NCBI GenBank assembly: GCA_020634615.1
Contig: JACKBI010000012.1
Coordinates: 1 to 64,000, forward strand
Direction: 5' to 3'
DNA from: Anaerolineales bacterium
Lineage (GTDB): Bacteria; Chloroflexota; Anaerolineae; JAAEKA01
Length of the DNA: 64,000 nucleotides
Below are positions 9,022-16,693 of the stretch, one piece after another. Numbering within the stretch: position 1 is the first letter of the stretch; the number at the start of each line of letters is the position of its first letter. The notes beneath the pieces were generated by a model. That model was not told the DNA's origin. It did not search any database and was given only the letters and a program-made list of their open reading frames with translations. The translations under genes were made by a program, and so were the position numbers.

Positions 9022-10623
9022 ATGAAGTCCGTTCGCACCTTGTTCCTTGCCCTGTGTCTTGTCGCCGTTCTCAGCAGTTGCGCTGCGCCGCCGCCAGCCA
9101 GCGTGCAACCGCCAGCGACACCAGCGACACAGGACGCACCCGCCAGCAGCGCGAATATCGCCCGCGCCGCCGTCGAACCCAGCGCTTTTCTGGACCTCGA
9201 TCCCAGCGCCGCCTGCACCGCCGAGCTGTGGATACTGAACAACGTCTACGAGACGCTGACACGCTACACGCCAACCGGCAGCGCCGAAGCGATCGAGCCG
9301 GGGCTGGCAACCTCGTGGTCCGCCTCCGACGACGGCCTGACCTGGACCTTTCACCTGCGCGAGGGGGTAACCTTTCACGACGGGGCCGCGTTCGACGCCA
9401 GCGCGGTCAAGCAGTCCGTCGAGCGCACCCAGCGACTCGGCCAATGCGCCGCCTACCTCTTCGAGCCGATCAGCGAAATCGAGACGCCCGACCCGTACAC
9501 CGTCGTCTTCAAGCTGTCGCAGCCCGCGCCGCTGGACGCGATCATGGCCAGCCCCTACAGCGCCTGGATCACCAGCCCGCTGATCGCCGACAAGGACGCG
9601 GCCTGGTTCGCCGCCGGCAACGAAGCGGGCACGGGCCCCTATCGCTACGAACGCTACGAGCCGGGGCAGCGGCTGGTGGTGCAGCGCTACGAGGACTACT
9701 GGGGCGGCTGGGAACCGGGCCAGTTCGACACGATCATCTTCGAGTTGCTCGACGACAGCGTGGTGGCGGAACAGATGCTGCGCGCCGGCCAGCTCGATTT
9801 CGTCAACCAACTGATCATCACTCCCGACCAGATGGCGGGTCTCGACGGAGTCGAGGGTCTGCGACTGGACACTGCGCCCAGCGTCGCCAACTGGATCATC
9901 AACCTCAATCACCGCCGCGCGCCCACCAACGACGTGCGCGTGCGGCAGGCGCTGGCCTACAGTTTCCCCTACACGGCGGTGGTCGCCAACGCGGTGCTGG
10001 GCAAGGGAACGCTGGCCCACGGCGCCGTGCCGGCCGGGGTGTGGGGGCAGGATCCCGAACCACAACGCTACATCGAAGACCTGGACAAGGCGCGTAGTCT
10101 GCTGGAGGAGGCGGGCTATGGCGACGGAATGGAGATAACCTTCTCTTATGATCCGCCTGAAGAGCCAACGGCTGAGCTCTGGCAGGCCAATCTGGCCAAG
10201 ATCGGCGTCACCCTCAACCTGGAGCCGGCCGATATCACGACTCGCTGGGAGCCAGCCAGGCGCTCGCCGGAACTGGCGCCCGAGGCGTTTATGCTCAGAT
10301 GGGCGCCCGACATAGTCGATCCGTATTCGTATCTGTTCAACCTGTTTCACTCCGAGGAGGAGCCGCTGTGGAACATGGGGTTCTACAACGATCCGGCCTT
10401 CGACGCGTTGCTCGAGCAGGCCCGCCTGGAGACCGTCACCGACCCGGCCGCGGCCACCGCCGACTACATCGCCGCGCAACGGATGCTGGCCGACGACGCA
10501 GCCGCCATCTACGCGCTGGACGTTCCCGAACTCAACATCATCGCCGGCGACATCCAGGGGTATGTGACCAATCCCGCCTATTCGCACATGCCCTACTGGT
10601 ACGATCTGCGCCGGGAGCAGTAA
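9022..10623 (+). CDS. ABC transporter substrate-binding lipoprotein, peptide/nickel family 5
   Basis: This 533-aa protein has a lipoprotein signal peptide (MKSVRTLFLALCLVAVLSSC, Cys20 as lipidated residue) followed by an SBP_bac_5 fold. Typical family blocks are visible: an early YETLTRYTPTG, then WTFHLREGVTFHDG, GTGPYRYERYEPGQRLV, NLNHRRAPTNDVRVRQALAY, and a C-terminal PYSYLFNLFHS. Such proteins capture oligopeptides, nickel or opines outside the membrane for an Opp/Dpp-type importer. AGGAGA precedes the ATG. Two permease genes follow directly (3-nt gap to the first), but no ATP-binding subunit lies in the neighbourhood, so the ATPase must be encoded elsewhere. The ligand is not predictable. 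Confidence 0.92.
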   Translation: MKSVRTLFLALCLVAVLSSCAAPPPASVQPPATPATQDAPASSANIARAAVEPSAFLDLDPSAACTAELWILNNVYETLTRYTPTGSAEAIEPGLATSWSASDDGLTWTFHLREGVTFHDGAAFDASAVKQSVERTQRLGQCAAYLFEPISEIETPDPYTVVFKLSQPAPLDAIMASPYSAWITSPLIADKDAAWFAAGNEAGTGPYRYERYEPGQRLVVQRYEDYWGGWEPGQFDTIIFELLDDSVVAEQMLRAGQLDFVNQLIITPDQMAGLDGVEGLRLDTAPSVANWIINLNHRRAPTNDVRVRQALAYSFPYTAVVANAVLGKGTLAHGAVPAGVWGQDPEPQRYIEDLDKARSLLEEAGYGDGMEITFSYDPPEEPTAELWQANLAKIGVTLNLEPADITTRWEPARRSPELAPEAFMLRWAPDIVDPYSYLFNLFHSEEEPLWNMGFYNDPAFDALLEQARLETVTDPAAATADYIAAQRMLADDAAAIYALDVPELNIIAGDIQGYVTNPAYSHMPYWYDLRREQ

Positions 10624-10626
10624 GCG

Positions 10627-11661
10627 ATGCTGCGCGCGGGCTATCTGCTGCGCCGCATCGCCGCCGCGCTGGTGGTGATCGCCGGTGTGCTGACGCTGAC
10701 ATTCGTCATCACGCGTGTCCTGCCGTCGGACCCGGCGCGCCTGGTGGCGGGCCAGCGGGCGTCGCCCGAGCAGGTCGCGCTGATCCGCCAGGAGCTAGGC
10801 CTGGACCGGCCGCTGTCCGTGCAGTTTGTTCATTATCTGGACAATCTGGCGCACGGCGACCTGGGTACATCGCTGGCGACCGGGCGCAGCGTGCGCACCG
10901 ATCTGGGCATCTTCCTGCCGGCCACGCTGGAGTTGGTGCTGTGCGGTATGGCGCTGGCACTGCTGATCGGCATCCCGGCCGGCGTGCTGGCGGCCGCGCG
11001 CGAGCGGGGCGTGTTCGACCGGGCCACCGGCCTCGCTGCCATCCTGGGCGCGGCGGCGCCGGTCTTCGCGCTGGCGCTGCTGGCGCAGCAGATCTTCTTC
11101 AACCAGCTCCACTGGCTGCCGCTCAACGGCCGGCTGGACAGCGACGTCAGCTTTGCGCACCCGGTGACCGCAATCACCGGCTTTCTGCTGCTGGACACAG
11201 CGCTTACCGGCAACTGGACAGCCTGGCGGGACGCGCTGGCGCACATCCTGTTGCCCGCGCTGGTGGTCGCCATCTACCCGCTCAGCATCGTCCTGCGCAT
11301 GACGCGCAACACGACCGCCGAGGCGCTGCGCCAGCCGCACATCACCGTGGCGCACGCCAAGGGGCTGCACGGGCGCACGGTGGTGCTGCGGCACGCGCTG
11401 CGCAGCGCCATGCTGCCGGTGCTGACCATCGCCGGGCTGACCTTTGCCTATGCCATCACCGGCACCATCCTGGTGGAGCTGATCTTCCGCTGGCCGGGTA
11501 TCGGCAAGTACGTCGCCGATGCCATCGTCGCCAAAGACTTTCCACCCATCCTGGCAGTAACGCTGGTGAGCACGGTGATCTTCGTCGCTGTGACGCTGGG
11601 CGTGGATCTGCTGCGCGTCGCGCTTGATCCGCGGACGCGGGATGACGGGGTGACACGATGA
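10627..11661 (+). CDS. ABC transporter permease, DppB/OppB type
   Basis: This is a 344-aa inner-membrane permease with six predicted helices. The N-terminal motif LLRRIAAALVVIAGVLTLTFVITRVLPSDPARL and the SVQFVHYLDNLAHGDLGTSL block are hallmarks of DppB/OppB proteins. The cytoplasmic EAA loop (ITVAHAKGLHG near residue 240) contacts the ATPase. The ATG lies 3 nt after the stop of the binding-protein gene, so translation is probably coupled. Its last codons (DDGVTR) fall inside a GTGACA-rich repeat that continues past the stop, so the C-terminus may have been reshaped by repeat expansion. Confidence 0.92.
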   Translation: MLRAGYLLRRIAAALVVIAGVLTLTFVITRVLPSDPARLVAGQRASPEQVALIRQELGLDRPLSVQFVHYLDNLAHGDLGTSLATGRSVRTDLGIFLPATLELVLCGMALALLIGIPAGVLAAARERGVFDRATGLAAILGAAAPVFALALLAQQIFFNQLHWLPLNGRLDSDVSFAHPVTAITGFLLLDTALTGNWTAWRDALAHILLPALVVAIYPLSIVLRMTRNTTAEALRQPHITVAHAKGLHGRTVVLRHALRSAMLPVLTIAGLTFAYAITGTILVELIFRWPGIGKYVADAIVAKDFPPILAVTLVSTVIFVAVTLGVDLLRVALDPRTRDDGVTR

Positions 11662-11710
11662 GTGGGAGAGTGGGTGACAGGGTGACAGGATGACAAGGTG
11701 ACATGGTGAC
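11655..11710. repeat. GGTGACA-type tandem low-complexity repeat
   Basis: A run of imperfect 8-9 bp units (GGTGACAG, GATGACAA, GGTGACAT) spans the end of the first permease gene and the gap to the second. Such runs are absent from normal DppB-DppC junctions and look like slippage-generated sequence. Confidence 0.6.
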
Positions 11711-11716
11711 TGATTG

Positions 11717-12652
11717 ATGGATGTACTGCGGCGATCGGGAGCGGTTGGTGATGCGGGGACGGCGGCTGGCGACGCGCGGCGCGTCACTGGCGCTGCAACT
11801 GGGCGCGGGCGGACGCGCCGGTGGCGGCGGGTGGCGGGCCGGCCCGCTCTGTGGCTGAGCGGGCTGTTCCTGGCGGCAGTGGTGGCGGGAGCGCTGCTGG
11901 CGCCGTGGGTCACGCCTTACGCTGACGAAGGAGCGGGCGCGCCCAACATAGCGCACAAGCTGCTGGCGCCGTCGTGGGAGCATCCGCTGGGCGCCGACGA
12001 GATGGGGCGCGACATGCTGGCGCGCGTCTTGTATGGCGCGCGTTCGTCGCTGGCGCTGGCATTGCTGGTGGTGAGCAGCAGCGTCGTGGTGGGCGTCATC
12101 GTCGGCCTGGCGGCCGGCTATGCCGGCGGCTGGGCCGACGAGGCGGCCATGCGCACGACGGACGTCTTTCTGGCGTTTCCAAATCTACTGCTGGCAATCC
12201 TGCTGGTGACGGTGTTGGGCGGCGGGTTTGTGAGCACCGTGCTGGCGCTGGCGCTGGTCTGGTGGCCGATCTACGCGCTGCTGGTGCGCGGCCAGGTGGT
12301 GAGTCTGCGCAGCCAGCCCTTCATCGAAGCGGCGCGCGCGACCGGCGTGACGCCGCTGGGCATCATGCGCCGCCACTTATTACCCAACGCGCTCACGCCG
12401 CTGCTGGTCTACGCGACCATCGACCTGGGCGCGGTGATCCTGGTGGCGGCCGGGTTGAGTTTCATCGGCCTGGGACCGCAGCCGCCTGCCGCCGACTGGG
12501 GAGTGATGATCTACAGCGGCCGGCAGTACGTGCTGGGCGGAAGCTGGTGGGTGGCGGGCGTGCCCGGCCTGGCGATCATGCTGACCGCGCTGGCCTTCGC
12601 CGTGCTGGGGGACACCCTGCGCGACGCCGGCGATCCTCGACAGCGCGGGTAA
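11717..12652 (+). CDS. ABC transporter permease, DppC/OppC type
   Basis: This is a 311-aa permease. I use ATG 11717; a TTG one codon earlier is also possible. After a long Arg-rich N-terminal cytoplasmic tail (to about residue 40) come six predicted helices. DppC landmarks are HPLGADEMGRDMLARVLYG, the periplasmic LAAGYAGGWADE segment, the EAA loop FIEAARATGVTP and FIGLGPQPPAADWG. It completes the membrane channel with the preceding permease. The Arg-rich tail is longer than usual and lies directly after the tandem repeat, so the real start could be further in. No ATPase gene follows. Confidence 0.9.
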   Translation: MDVLRRSGAVGDAGTAAGDARRVTGAATGRGRTRRWRRVAGRPALWLSGLFLAAVVAGALLAPWVTPYADEGAGAPNIAHKLLAPSWEHPLGADEMGRDMLARVLYGARSSLALALLVVSSSVVVGVIVGLAAGYAGGWADEAAMRTTDVFLAFPNLLLAILLVTVLGGGFVSTVLALALVWWPIYALLVRGQVVSLRSQPFIEAARATGVTPLGIMRRHLLPNALTPLLVYATIDLGAVILVAAGLSFIGLGPQPPAADWGVMIYSGRQYVLGGSWWVAGVPGLAIMLTALAFAVLGDTLRDAGDPRQRG

Positions 12653-12659
12653 TGGGTGA

Positions 12660-12698
12660 GTGCATAGAACGCTGTTAGAACGCCTGCTTTGGTACTAT
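12660..12698 (+). promoter_or_regulatory. Putative activator-dependent promoter with TAGAACG direct repeat
   Basis: Two TAGAACG copies (12665-12671 and 12676-12682, 11-bp period) are followed after exactly 10 bp by TGG-TACTAT (-10 at 12693-12698, extended by TG). The same arrangement occurs at 21488-21521 and 23485-23518. One helical turn between half-sites and a weak -10 without a good -35 suggest a dimeric activator bound in the -35 region. It would drive the 801-aa hydrolase gene with a leader of about 70 nt. Confidence 0.55.
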
Positions 12699-12773
12699 TG
12701 ATCCACATCTCAGATGCTTGATCCAATGACCGTCTTGATTGCATCTGTCTCAGTCATATTCAGGAGATTCAAA

Positions 12774-15179
12774 ATGGCCGCGAATAGCAATGAAAGCAAG
12801 ATTGGCAAAGCCTCCGACGTGGTAACTCCAGAAGCAATTATAGGCCTGGTGCATCGACTTGCCGAAGTTGACAAAGTTGACTTGATGCAGGTCACGGTGC
12901 CTGAAATAGTAGCTGAGGCAATTTCCGACCTGAATGAGATAGGTTCGCTTGGCAGGCGTGTCCTTGATGGCAATAATGACGCGAGTGCACAGTTCCGGTT
13001 TCAACTAACTGAAGGGGCCGATATCGGCAAGTACTGGGGCGGCATCGAGAACGCTTTGGGGCCTGAAGCTGTCAACCTCATTCGCGCGCCCAAAGACTGG
13101 GGCGAAATCTACCGAGGCGACCCTTGCGGAGCATCAGGATTTGAGTTAGCGCAGGTGTTGCGGGCGGCCGTGGTACTGGATACAGTGGAGCCGTCTACAA
13201 ATCCAACATGGTTGACAAAGGCGCGTGAATACCTACAATCCAGGTTATGGACCGTAGACGGATATAGTGCAGCCGTTACATCAGCATTTTCGAACCAGGA
13301 CGGGTCCTCGCTAGGCATATGGAAAGGCGCTAAGGTACCAGTTTCCGATTTCTTTCCAGTACCGCTGCCAGACCCCGTTGGGCCAACCATTGGGCCAACG
13401 ATTGGTCCGCATATCGACTTCTGTGCTGACCTTGCTGACATGTGTGGTGCACAACTTGAGGTTGCTCTTATGGCTCAGGCAGTTGAAGCAGGCTCAAATC
13501 TGATTGGTTCAGTCGAGCCCAACTGCATCTGTTACGCTGATCTGCCTCATACGGTTTTTCTGGCTAAACCGCAATATGGATCCTTTCCGATACAACCAGG
13601 TGCACATATAGGATTTGGAGGTGGTATCGATATTGCGCCGATCAGCCTTACGAGCACAGAGATGCGCTTCAGGCTCCCGGCAGGCACCCATACAGGAAAG
13701 GTATATTATCTTGGCAATCCTACATCCTATAGTGGCCCCTCTGCTTATGAAGCCATTACGGAGTTCAACCGAATGTGTGGCACGTTCATGGGCGAGATTT
13801 CGCCCCTTACAGGCGTTTTCGCCCCTACGATCAGCGTAGTGTATCCGCCCATCATCGTCGAATTAAGTGGAAATGGCACGAACGGAGAGGTATGTGTAAA
13901 TAGTGGTGAAGCCGTGACTCTGCGTTGGCGAGCCGAGTTCAGCGACGTCGGATTTCCCCGTCCGGCAGATGACTGTGCCCGAATTGAAGTCACCGTCTTC
14001 GATGAAATGGGGAATGCTGTAGCCTCAGGTGCCGCGGAAGGGTCTCAAACTATCACAATCAATAGTGACCAGACATACACTGCACGGGCGATTGCCTTTA
14101 CCGGTCAAAGACAATGCGGTGAGGCTACTCCGGTCGCCTTAGTGGCTCGATGCATAATTAAACCGATCAGCTGGACACCCAACATATTAACACCGGTATT
14201 CTATGGCTTCCAGGACTTTGACAGGAGTTCGAGTGCGCCTGGATCGCTGCGTGTCTTCTACCCGAGCCTTGACGGAACCCCGGAGGGCGCTCCATTCGTG
14301 GAATCTTGTGGCAGATACCCGCTCGTTCTACTTATCCACGGACAATGCGATATCATTGAGCCAGAGCATTACAAAAAATGGCATGTGTTGCCAGCGCAGT
14401 TAGCGCGAAGTGGATACATCGTCGTCGTGCCAGAATTTGGTATCTCATCACCCTGGGACAACGAGCCAGCCTACAATTTGGCTGAGGAGGTATTAAAGTG
14501 GATGCGCGAGCGGTGGGCCTATCGAAATTCCTTAGTGCCTCCACCTGCGACCGGGATCGTTGGCCACTCATACGGAGCGCTCTTGGGAGCACGTCTTGCT
14601 GCGACGAACGCGGTATCGGCTTATGTGTCACTTAGTGGAGCATGGAACCAATGGCCCACAAGTCCCTTTCCGTACCCCCTCGGTACCCTAACCATGCCGT
14701 CATTATTTGCCATAGGCAATGCCAAATATGACTGGGAAGGTGACATTCTTTCTAGCGATATTTGGAACCGGGTTTCGCCGATCAAGCACAAGTTGATGTT
14801 GGTAGATGGCACACATTGGGGGTATGTGAGAGAGACGGGATGCGGATCAAGATCTTTCACCGCACAGGAGTTCAAACCTTGTCATCGGTATGAGTCGATT
14901 GCAGCCGATTTCACTACAACGTTCCTGTCCAAATACATGCCGCCAGAATCTGCGGCAAACGTGTCCAGTCGCATTGGGAATAATCTGATCCCTGAGAACG
15001 CTTCATATACACCGGAACAACAGGCCTTCCTGGGCGGTCATCTGGCGGGCATCACCTTCTTGCGGACGCCGAATATTGGTCCACTTTTCGGATCCATTGA
15101 ATGTACTATCACGTCAGAGTGGGATTTAGGAAGTGGCTTAACCGGCTACGTTGAATTGCCGAGGATGTTCGGGATCTGA
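12774..15179 (+). CDS. Multidomain protein with C-terminal alpha/beta-hydrolase domain
   Basis: The start is ATG 12774, because AGGAGA lies 6 nt upstream; the frame is open 20 codons further up. The 801-aa product has no recognisable signal peptide. Residues about 1-330 are of unknown family and include a short PTIGPTIGP repeat near residue 210. An Ig-like stretch follows (about 360-460, VNSGEAVTLRWRAEF). The C-terminal third is an alpha/beta hydrolase: oxyanion-side LLIHGQCD, nucleophile GHSYGA, and a late DGTHWGY that may supply the catalytic His. Cutinase/PETase-like or dienelactone-hydrolase-like esterases share this pattern. Its codons are visibly more AT-rich than the flanking genes, as expected for acquired DNA. 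Before IS insertion it probably formed an operon with the metalloprotease gene downstream. Confidence 0.7.
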   Translation: MAANSNESKIGKASDVVTPEAIIGLVHRLAEVDKVDLMQVTVPEIVAEAISDLNEIGSLGRRVLDGNNDASAQFRFQLTEGADIGKYWGGIENALGPEAVNLIRAPKDWGEIYRGDPCGASGFELAQVLRAAVVLDTVEPSTNPTWLTKAREYLQSRLWTVDGYSAAVTSAFSNQDGSSLGIWKGAKVPVSDFFPVPLPDPVGPTIGPTIGPHIDFCADLADMCGAQLEVALMAQAVEAGSNLIGSVEPNCICYADLPHTVFLAKPQYGSFPIQPGAHIGFGGGIDIAPISLTSTEMRFRLPAGTHTGKVYYLGNPTSYSGPSAYEAITEFNRMCGTFMGEISPLTGVFAPTISVVYPPIIVELSGNGTNGEVCVNSGEAVTLRWRAEFSDVGFPRPADDCARIEVTVFDEMGNAVASGAAEGSQTITINSDQTYTARAIAFTGQRQCGEATPVALVARCIIKPISWTPNILTPVFYGFQDFDRSSSAPGSLRVFYPSLDGTPEGAPFVESCGRYPLVLLIHGQCDIIEPEHYKKWHVLPAQLARSGYIVVVPEFGISSPWDNEPAYNLAEEVLKWMRERWAYRNSLVPPPATGIVGHSYGALLGARLAATNAVSAYVSLSGAWNQWPTSPFPYPLGTLTMPSLFAIGNAKYDWEGDILSSDIWNRVSPIKHKLMLVDGTHWGYVRETGCGSRSFTAQEFKPCHRYESIAADFTTTFLSKYMPPESAANVSSRIGNNLIPENASYTPEQQAFLGGHLAGITFLRTPNIGPLFGSIECTITSEWDLGSGLTGYVELPRMFGI

Positions 15180-15328
15180 AATATGGTGATTCAAAAGGAT
15201 AGTGCCACGTCGGGTCTAAGAATCTCATCCTGTACGGACGGTTCCACGGGGTTGGTGAGCTGGCCCAGATAGTCTCGGAGATCAAGTCTCGAAACGATCT
15301 AGTGCCGGTAAACCGACTGCAAAGTCAC
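15180..15328. other. Gap between hydrolase gene and IS element
   Basis: About 150 bp with no recognisable gene. No convincing terminator is visible. Joined to the 18 bp that follow the IS, this would have been the original spacer, about 170 bp, between the hydrolase and metalloprotease genes. Confidence 0.4.
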
Positions 15329-15358
15329 TAGTACACTTGGGCGTAAATGGCCAAATGG

Positions 15359-16078
15359 TTAGGCAGCCAATGCTTTGCCCAGGTAGGTCCATTTGAATGG
15401 CTTGGCCATGGTGCGATTGTAGTATTCGATAAAGGCCAAGATCTTGGTTTTCAGATCGGCCAAGGAGATGAAGTTACCTCGGCGAAGCAGCTTACGAGCC
15501 AGAATGCTGAACCAGATTTCGATTTGATTCATCCAGGAAGCATGTTTGGGTGTGTAGTAGAAGACAATGCGATGGGTCAGGTCGGACAAGAATGCGGCCC
15601 TAGTTGCCATGGATGCAAGCACGCCAGAGTCGCCCTTGATGCCCAAATCATCGTCAATATCAGACTCGTTGGCGACGAGACGCACCAGCGACTCCGACTT
15701 GTGGGTGTTGAGGTTGTCAACCACGAAATGCCACTTGGTGACCAAGGGATCGGAGGCAATGGTCTCTTCAATATGAGCAAGAAAATCAGCCTCGGTGCGC
15801 GTGCTGCCGCAGGAACAAATAGTGACTTGCCCCGATACCACATCAAAGTTAACGATCACCGATAAGGTGCCGTGGCGAGTATACTCAAATTCTCTCAGTT
15901 CAACTTGACCAGGCCGCATAGGCAATCCCGGATGCTTGCGTTCGACAGCTTGCACGCCAGTCATCTCATCGCAGCTGATTACTCGCTCACCCTGCTTGGC
16001 CAGTTCTGGCGCTTGACGGTAGAGTGCGTTAATCGCTTCTACCTTTTCGTCGAACTGCTCATCCGGTTCCGGCGTCAA
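15359..16078 (-). pseudogene. IS630 transposase, C-terminal DDE catalytic part (frame 2)
   Basis: This frame supplies the RNase H-fold catalytic domain. The three acidic residues expected in IS630/Tc1 transposases are present: Asp in ISCDEMTG, Asp in VVDNLNTHKS and Glu in MNQIEIWFS. The family-like sequence begins upstream of any good start codon, so it must be expressed by frameshifting or transcript slippage from the helix-turn-helix part, or the copy is dead. The shift needed is +1 (or -2), not the usual -1, so a genuine indel in the A/T run is as likely as a programmed event. Confidence 0.75.
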
Positions 16079-16571
16079 CCAATAGCGAATTTGGTGCGGC
16101 TTGAGATCGCCTACTTTTTAAAAGCCTGCTGGCGTGACGAGGTGAGATGCTCTCGACAATGCCTCGTTCCATCAGTTCGTCAGCGATCTCTCGACCCGTC
16201 CAATGACTGATTGGGCGCCCTGACTTCTCTGGCTGCTCACAGGCCAGCGCAACAATCTGACATATCTGGTCCGCTGTGATGCCTGCCGGCGCTCCGGGGC
16301 GAGGAAGATCCTCCAATCGCTCTTGTACACTAAGTTCTTCCAGTGGTATCGCTTGCAAGTCCATCCATCGCTGACGCCAGCAGCGGACAGTGCTCAACGA
16401 CACTTCGCATTCTCTTGCTATCTCGGCGTTGTTCTTACCTGCACCAACCGCACGCATTATCCGTGCTCGCAGTGCAATCTGTTGCGGTGTGTTATGACCT
16501 TTGACGAGCCGATCGATTTCTCGTTCTTCCGCTTCAGTCATCGTGATCTCAGGTGGTTTTGGTCCTGGCAT
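16059..16571 (-). CDS. IS630 transposase, N-terminal helix-turn-helix part (frame 1)
   Basis: Translation from ATG 16571 (GAGAGG upstream) gives a homeodomain-like winged helix: TMTEAEEREIDRLVKG, RARIMRAVGAGKNNAEIA and the recognition helix VSLSTVRCWRQRW. This part binds the terminal repeats. The frame reaches RHASRLLKS and then runs into about 20 unrelated residues before stopping, while the expected continuation (DLKPHQIRYWLTPEPDEQF) is found in another frame. The break falls at a T5A4 run (16115-16123 on the plus strand), where removing one base of the homopolymer would fuse the two frames. Confidence 0.8.
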   Translation of the reverse strand: MPGPKPPEITMTEAEEREIDRLVKGHNTPQQIALRARIMRAVGAGKNNAEIARECEVSLSTVRCWRQRWMDLQAIPLEELSVQERLEDLPRPGAPAGITADQICQIVALACEQPEKSGRPISHWTGREIADELMERGIVESISPRHASRLLKSRRSQAAPNSLLVDAGTG

Positions 16572-16693
16572 GATACCTCTCTCCATCTATCACAGGAAGG
16601 TCTCCTGTTTATGCCATATCCAGACCCCTTGAGCAAAACTGCCAACCATGTGCTTACTTACGCCAACCTGTACTAGAAAATCCAGGAGACACC

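Larger units (their letters stand above)
15329..16675 (-). mobile_element. IS630-family insertion sequence
   Basis: The element is about 1.35 kb and bounded by TA on both sides, the target duplicated by this family. Terminal inverted repeats of 33 bp (15328-15360 and 16644-16676) match at 25 positions, starting CTAGTACA and including GGCGTAA and ATGGTT. It carries one transposase, read on the minus strand in two overlapping frames. It sits 18 bp before the start codon of the metalloprotease gene, so it separates that gene from any upstream promoter while leaving its AGGAGA intact. Confidence 0.88.

Noticed and set aside
15347..16210. Plus-strand frames across the IS element
   Set aside because: They are antisense to the transposase, whose catalytic residues and terminal repeats fix the coding strand.
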